From an uncultured Eubacteriales bacterium (GTDB lineage: Bacteria > Bacillota > Clostridia > Oscillospirales > Acutalibacteraceae): a stretch of 32,547 bases of DNA. Location of the stretch: assembly GCA_900317815.1 (NCBI GenBank), contig ONIC01000104.1:1-32547 (forward strand), written 5' to 3'. Below are positions 8,033 through 16,884 of this stretch, piece by piece; within the stretch, counting starts at the first letter, position 1, and each line of letters opens with the position of its first letter. The notes under the pieces are model-generated. The model saw only the letters and a program-made list of their open reading frames with translations, was not told the origin of the DNA and did no database searches. Position numbers and translations under genes: made by a program.

Positions 8033-9139
8033 ATGGGTATATTTGATAAAATGCGGGAACCTGTTGTCCTGAAAGAAGACAGCAGCGCAAAGGAGCAAAT
8101 TGAACAACTGAATTCTTTCTTACAAAACGCTCCCTCGGAAATGAGATCACAGATTGAACAAGATATCCGGCTTTTACAATATGGTATCTACGGTGAAGAT
8201 GCACTGATGTTTGAATTAAAAAACAGTCATCTTCCGATGTACATAATGCATGATCTTTTCTTTGAGTTGAACGGTTTGAAGGCACAGATCGATTATCTTA
8301 TCGTGACGCGCAAGATAGTATTTATTATAGAATGTAAAAATCTTTATGGAAACATCACGATCGATAATAATGGAAACTTTACAAGAGAGGTGATGATGGG
8401 CAAGTATTATAAAAAAGAAGGAATATACAGCCCCATTACACAAAATCAACGGCATCTCGATATGATAAGAGAGATCCGCAGAAGTTCGAAACCTGCATTG
8501 TTACGTTCTTTTTTCGATAGTGGCTTTAATGATAACTATAAATCGATCGTTGTACTTGCAAATACAAAATCAATTCTTAAAATGCAATATGCTCCGAACG
8601 AGATAAAAGAAAAAGTCGTAAAAGTCGATGGGCTTATAAGCTACATTAAAAAGCTCAATGATCTTAATGACCGTATTGTCAACTCGGACAAAGAAATGAA
8701 GGAAATTGCGGAATTTTTCCTCGAAAAAAGTGTTCCGAACAATCAGGATTATACCGAAAAATACAAGAGCCATTTCGCATTAGTCAACAATGATGAAGAG
8801 GTAAACAAAGAAGCGCCGAACAGCGAAGAGACTAATACGGCAGAAGCGAACAGAGAAGATACGCAAGCCGCACCTGACTCGGAGACAGTTTTACCACAAA
8901 CCGTAAATATAGAAGATACGCCTGTTTATCAAGCGTTGAAAAGTTATCGCTATGAGAAGAGCAGAGAAGAGGGTATCAAGCCTTATTATATCTATAACAA
9001 TGCGCAGCTTGAAGATATCATTCGAGTAGCTCCAAAGTCATTAGAAGAATTAAAGACAATCAGTGGCTTCGGAGATGTCAAATGTCAGAAATACGGCAAT
9101 GACATTATCAATATTCTTTCTGAGAACATAAATAAATAG
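8033..9139 (+). CDS. NERD-domain nuclease-related protein with C-terminal HRDC domain
   Basis: About 368 aa. The N-terminal part (about 45-165) is a NERD (nuclease-related) domain with a PD-(D/E)xK-like core: GIYGED, then D87 in AQIDYLIV and E100-x-K102 in IIECKNLYGN. A variable acidic linker (about 265-295, rich in E, N, T and A) leads to an HRDC domain at the end (VYQALKSYRYEKSRE, then LEELKTISGFGDVKCQKYG), a nucleic-acid-binding module seen in RecQ and RNase D. A role in DNA processing or defence is plausible but unproven. MGIFDKMREP is the usual family N-terminus, and GAGAGG lies 5 nt upstream of this ATG. In-frame ATGs at 7877 and 7940 precede the likely promoter. The gene is clearly more AT-rich than its neighbours and stands alone, suggesting transfer. 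Confidence 0.85.
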   Translation: MGIFDKMREPVVLKEDSSAKEQIEQLNSFLQNAPSEMRSQIEQDIRLLQYGIYGEDALMFELKNSHLPMYIMHDLFFELNGLKAQIDYLIVTRKIVFIIECKNLYGNITIDNNGNFTREVMMGKYYKKEGIYSPITQNQRHLDMIREIRRSSKPALLRSFFDSGFNDNYKSIVVLANTKSILKMQYAPNEIKEKVVKVDGLISYIKKLNDLNDRIVNSDKEMKEIAEFFLEKSVPNNQDYTEKYKSHFALVNNDEEVNKEAPNSEETNTAEANREDTQAAPDSETVLPQTVNIEDTPVYQALKSYRYEKSREEGIKPYYIYNNAQLEDIIRVAPKSLEELKTISGFGDVKCQKYGNDIINILSENINK

Positions 9140-9198
9140 TTCCTGTTGTGAATGTAATAAGTTGTTTTGAAAAAACAAAAATATTTTTCAAAAAACTA

Positions 9199-9227
9199 TT
9201 GACTTCCTCGGATTAAAGTGATAATAT
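9199..9227 (+). promoter_or_regulatory. Promoter of trpEGDCF
   Basis: TTGACT (9199-9204) and TAATAT (9222-9227) are 17 nt apart. The stretch AAAGTGATAA at the -10 edge recurs in the trpBA promoter, so promoter and leader look duplicated together. Confidence 0.8.
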
Positions 9228-9245
9228 AAACGCACAACATAATAT

Positions 9246-9528
9246 TTCAAACCGTTGAAGCGAGAGTAAAAATAGGAAAAGAACTCACAGAGAGTCCGGG
9301 AATGCTGAGAGCCGGGCAGTCACTGCTTATTATAATGGTTCGCTGAGGGCGCACAGAACGGCGTTTTACGCTCAGTATCATGCGACGTGTTGGCTTACGT
9401 CAGTAGTCGGGGATATGTTGGTATCCCGCAAAGTGCGCAGCTTTATGCTGCGAATCAAGGTGGCACCACGGGTGAAGTTTTATCCGTCCTTGACAGAATG
9501 ATACTATTCTGTCGGGGACGGTTTTTTT
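9246..9528 (+). promoter_or_regulatory. T-box riboswitch, Trp-specific, upstream of trpE
   Basis: This is a cis-acting leader that senses uncharged tRNA-Trp and permits read-through. The conserved T-box sequence AAGGTGGCACCACGGG is at 9457-9472. The Stem I specifier region holds TGG (9336-9338, in TATAATGGTTCG), the tryptophan codon. The AGAGAGTCCGGG and GCTGAGAGCCGGG segments are typical of Stem I. The T-box bulge can pair in an antiterminator that excludes the terminator at 9484-9528. The specifier is read by alignment with its twin at 14357-14637, where the same TGG is conserved in an identical context. Confidence 0.93.
9484..9528 (+). terminator. T-box terminator of the trpE leader
   Basis: CCGTCC-TT-GACAGAAT pairs with ATTCTGTC-GG-GGACGG, giving a 16-bp stem with two T-G wobbles, followed by seven T. 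It lies 12 nt after the T-box sequence and is the off-state structure. Confidence 0.92.
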
Positions 9529-9562
9529 ATTGCCCGAACCGACAGGGAAAAGGGGCAGAATT

Positions 9563-11005
9563 ATGAATGTTTATCCGAAAAAGCAGGTGTTGGCGGAGTA
9601 CGCAAGGAAAGGCTTTAAATGTGTGCCTGCTGCGCTGAGCGAAAAATGTACACAAAGCGGAGAGGTTATTTACCGTATTCTAAGAAATCTGAGCAGTCAC
9701 GTTTTTATTCTTGACTCGGCCGAGAAGAATGTACACGGCAGATATACTTTCTTCGGCTATGATCCGACCGTAGAGCTTACCTGCCGTAAAGGCACGGTCA
9801 CCATCAAAAGCGGAACCTCGATCACTTTTGAAAATGCAGATCCGAACGAGCACATCAGGCGTATCCTGCGGGAAAACAGATCTCCGAAGCTCAATGAGCT
9901 TCCGCCTTTTACGGGAGGTCTGGTCGGATACTTCTCATTCGACTATATCACATACAGCGAGCCTGAGCTTGTGCTCGATGCGCTTGACGAGGAAAAGTTC
10001 TGTGATATAGATCTGATGCTTTTCGATAAGGTGATCGTTCTCGACAACAAGACCAACGAGCTGATCTATATCACGAATATCAGAACGGACGAATTTGAGG
10101 AGAACTACAATAAGGCGCTGCTTGATCTTAAAGCTATGCAGACTATCATTCACGAGGGACTTCCGATGCAGAATGTTGAGGGAAAGCTGCTTGAACCGCT
10201 CCGTCCGCTTTTCAGCGAGAATGAGTTCTGCGATATGGTCAACAAGGCAAAGACACGGATATTTGACGGCGATATTTTTCAGGTCGTTTTGTCAAACAGA
10301 CTCGAGGCGAAATTTGAGGGCAGCCTTTTCGGAACTTATCTGAAGCTTCGTGATACGAACCCGTCGCCGTATATGTTCTACTTCTCCAGCGATTCTGCGG
10401 AGATCGCAGGCGCATCGCCCGAAACTCTCGTCAAGCTCCAAAACGGCAGGGTTTACACATACCCGCTTGCGGGAACACGTCCGAGAGGAAAGACCGAAGA
10501 GGAGGACAAAGCGCTTGAGATCGAGCTTCTCTCGGACGAAAAGGAGCTTGCCGAGCACAATATGCTCGTAGACCTCGGCAGAAACGACATCGGAAAGATC
10601 TCCGAATTCGGCAGCGTGAGGGTAGACAGATACATGGAGATTGAGCGGTATTCTCATGTTATGCACATCGGTTCGGCGGTCAGCGGAAAGCTGAGAGAGG
10701 ATCTTGACGCAGTAGATGCGGCAGCGTCCGTACTGCCCGCAGGAACGCTGTCGGGTGCGCCGAAGATCAAGGCGTGTCAGATAATAAACGAGCTTGAGAA
10801 CAACAAGCGAGGGATATACGGCGGCGCGATCGGGTACCTTGCTTTTTCGGGCGAGATGGACACCTGCATAGCGATCAGGCTTGCGTTCAAGAAAAACGGC
10901 AAGGTATTTGTGAGATCGGGTGCGGGAATAGTGGCGGATTCGGTGCCCGAAAATGAGTACAGGGAATGTATAAATAAGGCGAAGGCCGTAGTAAACGCGC
11001 TGTAA
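9563..11005 (+). CDS. trpE: Anthranilate synthase component I
   Basis: 480 aa. It converts chorismate to anthranilate, with ammonia supplied by TrpG. The chorismate-binding core shows GASPETLVK, LAEHNMLVDLGRNDIG, LPAGTLSGAPKIKA and GAIGYLAFSGEMDTCIAIR. The N-terminal regulatory region has ILDSAE, matching the LLES-type motif where tryptophan binds for feedback inhibition. Start: ATG at 9563 with AAAGGGG 8 nt upstream; an in-frame upstream extension to 9530 would begin next to the T-box terminator and is unlikely. It is the first gene of a five-gene unit and lies 34 nt past the T-tract. It is distinguished from PabB by its position among trp genes. Confidence 0.95.
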   Translation: MNVYPKKQVLAEYARKGFKCVPAALSEKCTQSGEVIYRILRNLSSHVFILDSAEKNVHGRYTFFGYDPTVELTCRKGTVTIKSGTSITFENADPNEHIRRILRENRSPKLNELPPFTGGLVGYFSFDYITYSEPELVLDALDEEKFCDIDLMLFDKVIVLDNKTNELIYITNIRTDEFEENYNKALLDLKAMQTIIHEGLPMQNVEGKLLEPLRPLFSENEFCDMVNKAKTRIFDGDIFQVVLSNRLEAKFEGSLFGTYLKLRDTNPSPYMFYFSSDSAEIAGASPETLVKLQNGRVYTYPLAGTRPRGKTEEEDKALEIELLSDEKELAEHNMLVDLGRNDIGKISEFGSVRVDRYMEIERYSHVMHIGSAVSGKLREDLDAVDAAASVLPAGTLSGAPKIKACQIINELENNKRGIYGGAIGYLAFSGEMDTCIAIRLAFKKNGKVFVRSGAGIVADSVPENEYRECINKAKAVVNAL

Positions 11006-11031
11006 ACAGACTTACATAAGAGGTGAACGAA

Positions 11032-11598
11032 ATGATACTGCTTATAGATAACTATGACAGCTTTTCATACAACGTCTATCAGCTCATAGGTTCGATAGAG
11101 CCTGATATAAAGGTTGTCAGGAACGACAAGATAACAGTCGATGAGATACGCGCTATGAAGCCGTCTCATATAATCCTCTCTCCGGGACCCGGCAGTCCCC
11201 GGGATGCGGGAATATGTGTAAAAGCCGCAAGAGAGCTTGCAGGCGAGATTCCGATACTCGGTATCTGTCTCGGACATCAGGCTATCTGCGAGGCATTCGG
11301 CGCAACGGTCGCACACGCAAAGTCACTTTATCACGGAAAACAGTCTCAGATCACGACCGACGGCGATGCGATATTCAAGGGACTTCCGAGAAGGATAAAG
11401 GCAGCGAGATATCATTCGCTCGCAGTACTCTCGGAAACTCTTCCCGACACGCTCAGGGTTATCGCGGAAACGGACGACGGCGAGATCATGGCGATAAGGC
11501 ACAGAGAGTACAACGTATACGGACTGCAGTTTCACCCCGAATCTATCCTCACTCCCGACGGGGCAGCAATAATAAAAAATTTTTTGGAGGAAAAGTAA
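11032..11598 (+). CDS. trpG: Anthranilate synthase component II (glutamine amidotransferase)
   Basis: 188-aa class I amidotransferase that releases ammonia from glutamine for TrpE. The nucleophile is the Cys in [14 protein letters not shown], and the His/Glu pair is in [12 protein letters not shown]. The N-terminal [13 protein letters not shown] and the loop [13 protein letters not shown] are typical. I chose the ATG at 11032 because AAGAGGTG lies 6 nt before it; the GTG at 11023 sits inside that SD. It follows trpE by 26 nt. Such subunits are sometimes shared with folate synthesis (PabA), but the setting argues for a tryptophan role. It is not fused to trpD, unlike in some enterobacteria. 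Confidence 0.94.
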   Translation: MILLIDNYDSFSYNVYQLIGSIEPDIKVVRNDKITVDEIRAMKPSHIILSPGPGSPRDAGICVKAARELAGEIPILGICLGHQAICEAFGATVAHAKSLYHGKQSQITTDGDAIFKGLPRRIKAARYHSLAVLSETLPDTLRVIAETDDGEIMAIRHREYNVYGLQFHPESILTPDGAAIIKNFLEEK

Positions 11599-11599
11599 A

Positions 11600-12619
11600 A
11601 TGATAAAAGAAGCAATCGTTAAGATCGTAAATAAAGAGGACCTGTCTTATGAGGAGGCATATTCCGTAATGAATGAGATCATGAGCGGTGAAACGACTCC
11701 CACTCAGAATTCTGCATTTCTGGCGGCGCTTTCAACGAAGAGCGCACGAGCCGAAACAAAGGACGAGATCGCAGGCTGTGCGGCGGCGATGAGAGATCAT
11801 GCCGTCAAGGTAGAGACAAAGTTTGATGTTTTTGAGATCGTCGGCACGGGCGGAGACAACGCAGGCAGCTTCAATATCTCCACTACATCGGCGCTCGTTG
11901 CGGCAGCGGGCGGAATGAAGGTAGCAAAGCACGGCAACCGTGCCGCATCATCTAAGAGCGGTACTGCGGACTGCCTGGAAGCGCTCGGAGTAAACATTCA
12001 GCAGGATCCCGAGAAGTGCGAAGAGCTTCTCGAAAAAGCGGGAATGTGTTTCTTCTTCGCACAGAAATATCACACCTCTATGAAGTATGTAGGAGCTATC
12101 CGCAGAGAGCTTGGCTTCCGTACCGTATTCAATATACTGGGACCGCTCACCAATCCCGCCTCGCCCTCTATGCAGCTCCTCGGAGTTTACGATGATTATC
12201 TTGTCGAACCGCTCGCTCAGGTGCTTTCAAACCTTGGAGTAAAGCGCGGAATGGTCGTTTACGGTCAGGAAAAGCTCGATGAGATCTCGCTTTGCGCTCC
12301 TACTACTGTATGTGAGATCAATGACGGCTGGTACAGAACTTACGAGATCAAGCCCGAGGATTTCGGCTTTGAACGCTGCGATAAACAGGAGCTTGTCGGA
12401 GGCACTCCCGAGGAAAACGCGGAGATCACACGCAGGATCCTCAAAGGCGAAGAGCGCGGAGCAAAGAGAAACGCAGTACTGATGAATGCGGGCGCAGCAC
12501 TCTACATCGGCGGCAAGGCGGAGAGCTTTGAGCAGGGTATCAGACTTGCGGCAGAGCTTATCGACTCGGGGAAGGCGTATGAAACGCTTGAGAAGGTCAT
12601 CGAGATTTCAAACAGCTGA
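11600..12619 (+). CDS. trpD: Anthranilate phosphoribosyltransferase
   Basis: 339 aa. It transfers the phosphoribosyl group of PRPP to anthranilate. Hallmarks are the PRPP/metal loop [37 protein letters not shown], and [15 protein letters not shown]. Length is normal for the family. The ATG begins one base after the trpG stop and uses an SD (TTGGAGG) inside the trpG coding sequence, so translation is coupled. It is complete, with no frame disturbance. Confidence 0.95.
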   Translation: MIKEAIVKIVNKEDLSYEEAYSVMNEIMSGETTPTQNSAFLAALSTKSARAETKDEIAGCAAAMRDHAVKVETKFDVFEIVGTGGDNAGSFNISTTSALVAAAGGMKVAKHGNRAASSKSGTADCLEALGVNIQQDPEKCEELLEKAGMCFFFAQKYHTSMKYVGAIRRELGFRTVFNILGPLTNPASPSMQLLGVYDDYLVEPLAQVLSNLGVKRGMVVYGQEKLDEISLCAPTTVCEINDGWYRTYEIKPEDFGFERCDKQELVGGTPEENAEITRRILKGEERGAKRNAVLMNAGAALYIGGKAESFEQGIRLAAELIDSGKAYETLEKVIEISNS

Positions 12620-12636
12620 TAGAAGGAGAGGACCAA

Positions 12637-13419
12637 ATGACCATTCTTGATGAGCTTGCAGCTTATGCGCGTTTTCGCGTTAGTGAGGATAAAAAGCGCA
12701 TACCGTATGACGAGGTGAAGTATTCAGCGCTTGGTATGGGGAAGGGTGATTTTCGCTTTGAACGTGCTCTCGGAAGATCCGGAGGAGCGGTCATCAGCGA
12801 GGTTAAAAAAGCGTCCCCGTCAAAAGGGATCATCAGCGAGGACTTCCCTTATATCGACATAGCGAGAGAGTACGAAAAAAGCGGCGCAGACTGCATTTCA
12901 TGCCTGACCGAGCCGAAATGGTTCAGGGGAAGCGATGACATTTTCCGTGAGATCAGGAGCGCCGTATCAGTTCCCATGATCCGCAAGGATTTCACCGTGG
13001 ATGATTACCAGATATACCAGGCTAAGACCATGGGAGCTGACGCGGTGCTGCTTATCTGCGCGATACTCGACGAAGATACTGTCCGCAGGTATATATCGGT
13101 CTGCGATGAGCTTGGAATAACGGCGCTTGTCGAGACGCACAACAAGAGCGAGATCGAGTCGGCAATCCGTGCGGGGGCAAGAGTTATCGGTGTGAACAAC
13201 AGAGATCTTAAAAACTTTTCGGTTGATCTGACCAACGCGCTGTCTCTGCGCAGCCTGATACCCGAGGATCGTATTTTTGTCGCCGAGAGCGGCGTAAAGA
13301 CACCCGAGGAGGGTGCAATGCTTCTGAAAAGCGGGGCGAACGCCGTGCTGATCGGTGAGGCACTTATGAAGAGCAGCAACAAGGGCGTATTCATCTCAAG
13401 GGTAAAAAGCGGTGAATGA
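12637..13419 (+). CDS. trpC: Indole-3-glycerol phosphate synthase
   Basis: 260-aa TIM barrel that closes the indole ring. The catalytic Lys is in EVKKASPSKG, followed by CLTEPKWF, IRKDFTVDDYQIYQAK, GVNNRDLKNF and VAESGVKTPEEG, the usual beta-strand motifs. AAGGAGAGG lies just upstream of the ATG, 17 nt after trpD. It is a stand-alone enzyme, not fused to TrpF. The next gene starts at its stop codon. Confidence 0.95.
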   Translation: MTILDELAAYARFRVSEDKKRIPYDEVKYSALGMGKGDFRFERALGRSGGAVISEVKKASPSKGIISEDFPYIDIAREYEKSGADCISCLTEPKWFRGSDDIFREIRSAVSVPMIRKDFTVDDYQIYQAKTMGADAVLLICAILDEDTVRRYISVCDELGITALVETHNKSEIESAIRAGARVIGVNNRDLKNFSVDLTNALSLRSLIPEDRIFVAESGVKTPEEGAMLLKSGANAVLIGEALMKSSNKGVFISRVKSGE

Positions 13420-13420
13420 A

Positions 13421-14032
13421 ATGAGCGGAGTAAAACTGAAGATATGCGGGATATCGCGTGATATAGACGCGCAGTATATTAACGGCGCAATGCCCGACTA
13501 TGCGGGGTTTATAATAGGATACCCGAAGAGCAGGAGAAACATTTCCGAAGAGCGGGCCGCCGAGCTTCGTGCACTCATTGACAGCAGGATAAAAACGGTC
13601 GGTGTTTTTGTGGATCACCCTGTTGAAAATATCGCGCGTCTTGCAAATTCGGGTGTTATAGATATTATACAGCTTCACGGCAGCGAGGACGGAGAATATA
13701 TTTCTGAGCTTCGCAGTATAACAGATGCACAGATATGGAAGTCGTTTATTGTGAAAAGTGCCCGTGATGTTGAGGCGGCTCGCTCTTGTGTCGCTGATAT
13801 GGTGCTGCTTGACGGCGGTCTTGGCGGCGGGACAGCTTTCGACCACACGCTGCTTGACGGCTTTGACCGCGATTTTATCTTAGCAGGAGGACTATGCGCC
13901 GAAAACATCAAAGACGCTGTTCTTGCTCTGCGCCCATACGCTGTAGACGTAAGCTCGGGAGTGGAGACCGACTTTGTAAAGGACGAGAAAAAAATACTTG
14001 CCGTTGCGCAGATCCTCCGCAAGCCTTTTTGA
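13421..14032 (+). CDS. trpF: Phosphoribosylanthranilate isomerase
   Basis: 203-aa TIM barrel catalysing the Amadori rearrangement before TrpC. The catalytic Cys is in KLKICGI and the Asp in LLDGGLGGGTAFD; IIQLHG, FILAGGL and VDVSSGVE are the phosphate-binding signatures. The ATG at 13421 is one base past the trpC stop, with GCGGTG 6 nt upstream; a GTG at 13412 would overlap trpC by 8 nt. The stop codon lies inside a palindrome (14020-14043), so the end of this transcript is structured. It is the last gene of the first trp unit. Confidence 0.93.
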   Translation: MSGVKLKICGISRDIDAQYINGAMPDYAGFIIGYPKSRRNISEERAAELRALIDSRIKTVGVFVDHPVENIARLANSGVIDIIQLHGSEDGEYISELRSITDAQIWKSFIVKSARDVEAARSCVADMVLLDGGLGGGTAFDHTLLDGFDRDFILAGGLCAENIKDAVLALRPYAVDVSSGVETDFVKDEKKILAVAQILRKPF

Positions 14033-14205
14033 AAAAAGGCTTGGCGAAAAACTTTACGATGTGTTTTGCGGTGCATTTTTTGACAGCAGACGATCAAAGC
14101 TCTACAAAAGTATACAGCAATGTTACAATGTACATGGTGCATGCTTTTTAAAAACTTGGAAAAAGCTATACGATGTTTTCTGCTGTGCGTTATTTCAGGG
14201 TATGC
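14020..14205 (+). repeat. trpF-trpB intergenic region with stop-codon palindrome and two related units
   Basis: The 280-nt stretch between trpF and the second T-box promoter contains three things. First, the palindrome with arms CAAGCCTTTTT and AAAAAGGCTTG spans the trpF stop but has no U-tract. Second, two related segments near 14045-14083 and 14158-14195 differ mostly at third positions of one frame and would encode LYDVFCGAFF and LYDVFCCALF. Third, a GC dyad GCGGGC/GCCCGC lies at 14279-14294. No start codon with an SD is visible in that frame. It may be the remains of a repeat or of a small gene. Confidence 0.45.
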
Positions 14206-14311
14206 GGCACATATCTGTAAAGTAAGTTCGCGGCACAAAAGGCGGTGCATACGATGATCCGAGATCGCGTAAATGCCAGCGGGCGCTTGCCCGCCCGTCC
14301 GGAAAAAAATC

Positions 14312-14340
14312 TTGACTTTTTTAAATCAAAGTGATAAAAT
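14312..14340 (+). promoter_or_regulatory. Promoter of trpBA
   Basis: TTGACT (14312-14317) and TAAAAT (14335-14340) are 17 nt apart, with AAAGTGATAA spanning the -10 edge exactly as in the trpE promoter. The trpBA unit can therefore be transcribed independently. Confidence 0.8.
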
Positions 14341-14356
14341 GTATACAAATCAAATA

Positions 14357-14637
14357 TTCAAACCGTTGAGGCGAGAGTAAAAATAGGAAAAGGGCGCACA
14401 GAGAGTCCGGAAAGCTGAGAGCCGGATCGTCACTGCTTATTATAATGGTTCGCTGAGGGCGCATTGAACGGCGTATAACGCTCAGTATTTTGCGACGTGT
14501 TGGCTTACGTCAGTAGTCGGGAGTATGTTCGTACTCCGCTAAGTGCGCGGTATCTTGCCGCGAATCAAGGTGGCACCACGGGTGAAGATTTATCCGTCCT
14601 TGACAGATGAAAAAGAGTCTGTCAAGGACGTTTTTTT
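14357..14637 (+). promoter_or_regulatory. Second T-box riboswitch, Trp-specific, upstream of trpB
   Basis: By eye this leader is about 90 percent identical to the one before trpE. The T-box AAGGTGGCACCACGGG is at 14567-14582, the specifier TGG at 14446-14448 within TATAATGGTTCG, and the terminator at 14595-14637. Differences between the leaders fall partly in paired arms and compensate each other (GGATA/TATCC against GAGTA/TACTC; GCAGC/GCTGC against GCGGT/GCCGC), so both are under structural selection. It should respond to uncharged tRNA-Trp like the first leader. Confidence 0.93.
14595..14637 (+). terminator. T-box terminator of the trpB leader
   Basis: CGTCCTTGACAGA pairs perfectly with TCTGTCAAGGACG over 13 bp, followed by seven T. 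The trpB start codon is about 40 nt downstream. Confidence 0.92.
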
Positions 14638-14677
14638 GTTGTTCTTGTCAGACGCAGATCAAAAAGGAGCTGATTTT

Positions 14678-15862
14678 ATGTCAAAAGGAAGATTTGGTGT
14701 TCATGGCGGGCAGTATATCCCCGAAACGCTGATGAACGCAGTCAACGAGCTGGAGCAGGCTTACAATTATTACAAGGATGATCCGCAGTTCAACGCGGAG
14801 CTTACGGAGCTTTTCAACGAGTACGCAGGCAGACCATCCAGACTTTATTACGCCGAGAAGATGACAAAGGATCTCGGCGGCGCTAAGATATATCTCAAGC
14901 GTGAAGATCTGAACCATACGGGTGCTCACAAGATCAACAATGTGCTCGGTCAGGTACTTCTTGCGAAAAAAATGGGCAAGACGAGAGTAATTGCGGAGAC
15001 AGGCGCAGGTCAGCACGGTGTTGCAACAGCAACGGCAGCGGCTCTGTTCGGTATGGAGTGCGAGGTCTTTATGGGACGCAAGGACACGGAGCGTCAGGCG
15101 CTCAATGTTTATAAGATGCGTCTGCTCGGCGCAAAGGTAAACGCTGTCGAAACGGGAACTGCGACGCTCAAGGATGCCGTGAACGAGGCTATGAGGGAGT
15201 GGACAAGACGCATATCAGATACGCATTATGTATTGGGCTCGGTAATGGGACCGCACCCGTTCCCGACAATAGTCCGTGATTTTCAGGCTGTCATCTCCAA
15301 GGAGATCAAGCAGCAGATCATGGAAAAAGAGGGAAGACTTCCCGATGCCGTAGTTGCCTGTGTAGGCGGCGGCTCAAACGCCATGGGCGCCTTTTATCAC
15401 TTTATCAATGACGAGTCGGTCGCTCTTATCGGCTGCGAGGCAGCGGGCAGAGGCGTTGACACCTTCGAAACAGCGGCGACGATCGCTACGGGAAAGCTCG
15501 GCATATTCCACGGAATGAAGAGCTACTTCTGCCAGGACGAATACGGTCAGATAGCGCCCGTTTATTCGATCTCCGCAGGCCTTGACTATCCGGGAATAGG
15601 TCCCGAGCATGCAAATCTCCACGATACGGGCAGAGCGCAGTATGTTCCCGTAACGGACGACGAGGCGGTCAATGCGTTTGAGTATCTGTCGAAAACAGAG
15701 GGTATTATCCCTGCGATCGAAAGCGCTCACGCTGTTGCTCACGTTATGAAGATCGCTCCGACTATGGACAAGGACAAGATCATCGTTATCAACATTTCCG
15801 GCAGAGGCGACAAGGACTGCGCCGCTATCGCAAGATACAGAGGGGAGGATATTTCGGAATGA
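14678..15862 (+). CDS. trpB: Tryptophan synthase beta chain
   Basis: 394 aa. This PLP enzyme joins indole and serine to make tryptophan. The PLP lysine is in the HTGAHKIN motif, the phosphate loop is [10 protein letters not shown], and the N-terminus [14 protein letters not shown] marks the standard TrpB1 form that works with TrpA. The ATG at 14678 has AAGGAG 8 nt upstream; the open frame runs back into the T-box leader, but that part is not translated. It overlaps trpA by ATGA. Length is normal. Confidence 0.96.
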   Translation: MSKGRFGVHGGQYIPETLMNAVNELEQAYNYYKDDPQFNAELTELFNEYAGRPSRLYYAEKMTKDLGGAKIYLKREDLNHTGAHKINNVLGQVLLAKKMGKTRVIAETGAGQHGVATATAAALFGMECEVFMGRKDTERQALNVYKMRLLGAKVNAVETGTATLKDAVNEAMREWTRRISDTHYVLGSVMGPHPFPTIVRDFQAVISKEIKQQIMEKEGRLPDAVVACVGGGSNAMGAFYHFINDESVALIGCEAAGRGVDTFETAATIATGKLGIFHGMKSYFCQDEYGQIAPVYSISAGLDYPGIGPEHANLHDTGRAQYVPVTDDEAVNAFEYLSKTEGIIPAIESAHAVAHVMKIAPTMDKDKIIVINISGRGDKDCAAIARYRGEDISE

Positions 15863-16632
15863 GAGTATCGGACGCATTCAAAAACAGAAAGGCATTTATA
15901 TCTTTTATAACGTGCGGTGATCCCACGCTTGACGTGACAGAAGAGCTGCTTGTAACTATGGATCAGGGCGGCGTCGATCTGATCGAGCTTGGAATACCGT
16001 TTTCCGACCCGACGGCTGAAGGTCCCGTCATTCAGGGCGCAAACATCAGAGCGCTTTCGAACGGAGTCACGACCGACAAGATCTTTGATATGGTTGCAGG
16101 AGTCCGTCCGAAGATCAGCGTACCGCTCGTGTTTATGACGTATGCAAATGTGGTTTTCTCATACGGTATCGAGCAATTTGCGAAAAAATGCGCAGAGATC
16201 GGAGTCAACGGCATTATTCTTCCCGATATCCCGTTTGAGGAGAAGCACGAGTTTTCCGATGCTTTTGAGAGCTGCGGCCTTGATTTCATCTCGCTTATCG
16301 CACCGACTTCGGAGGACAGGATCGAGCGTATCGCCGGCGAAGCCAAGGGATTTGTCTACTGTGTATCGTCTCTCGGAGTAACAGGTACACGTTCCGACAT
16401 CACGACCGATATTTCCGCAATGGTCGATCGTGTAAAGACAGCATCGAACGTGCCTGCGGCAGTAGGATTCGGTATTTCTACTCCCGAGCAGGCAGCAAAG
16501 ATCGCAAAGTGCGCAGACGGCATCATCATTGGCTCGGCTATCGTTAAGATAATCGGCAAGTACGGCAAAGATGCAAAACCCCACGTTCTCGAGTTCGTAA
16601 AGAGCATCAGAGCGGCGATAGACAACATATAA
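15859..16632 (+). CDS. trpA: Tryptophan synthase alpha chain
   Basis: 257-aa TIM barrel that cleaves indole-3-glycerol phosphate and channels indole to TrpB. The catalytic Glu is in [11 protein letters not shown], with the second acid in the SDPTAEGP loop. [12 protein letters not shown] and [11 protein letters not shown] are the phosphate-site motifs. The start overlaps the trpB stop by 4 nt, which fits equal subunit synthesis. A clear terminator follows 24 nt downstream, ending the tryptophan cluster. Confidence 0.95.
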   Translation: MRVSDAFKNRKAFISFITCGDPTLDVTEELLVTMDQGGVDLIELGIPFSDPTAEGPVIQGANIRALSNGVTTDKIFDMVAGVRPKISVPLVFMTYANVVFSYGIEQFAKKCAEIGVNGIILPDIPFEEKHEFSDAFESCGLDFISLIAPTSEDRIERIAGEAKGFVYCVSSLGVTGTRSDITTDISAMVDRVKTASNVPAAVGFGISTPEQAAKIAKCADGIIIGSAIVKIIGKYGKDAKPHVLEFVKSIRAAIDNI

Positions 16633-16656
16633 ATATTATAAATATAAAAAAATCTG

Positions 16657-16694
16657 CGGCATACGGAGAATAAGCTACCGTGTGCCGTTTTTTT
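16657..16694 (+). terminator. Terminator of trpBA
   Basis: CGGCATACGG pairs with CCGTGTGCCG (10 bp, one G-T) around an 11-nt loop, followed by seven T. Confidence 0.9.
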
Positions 16695-16770
16695 ATCGTT
16701 ATAATTTACAAATTTGTCAGATATATCCCCTAAATAAGAAAAATATGCAATTTTATTTACAAATTCCCTA

Positions 16771-16799
16771 TTGTATGTAAATATGTTTTATGTTATAAT
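16771..16799 (+). promoter_or_regulatory. Promoter of the PASTA kinase gene
   Basis: TTGTAT (16771-16776) and TATAAT (16794-16799) with 17-nt spacing, in an AT-rich gap about 85 nt before the start codon. Confidence 0.65.
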
Positions 16800-16884
16800 T
16801 CAAAGTGGTTGATTATATATTCGTGTCAATTAAATCAGTAAAGAATACAAGCAACAGTTTTTGAAGGAAGGGGGAAAAGGAGCT

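Noticed and set aside
9162..9190. Terminator for the NERD gene (TTGTTTT/AAAACAA dyad)
   Set aside because: The stem is all A/T with one G-C pair and overlaps the A-rich run before the trp promoter; too weak to call.
14543..14677. Longer trpB start inside the T-box leader
   Set aside because: The open frame crosses the T-box and its terminator; a strong SD precedes ATG 14678, which gives the standard TrpB N-terminus.
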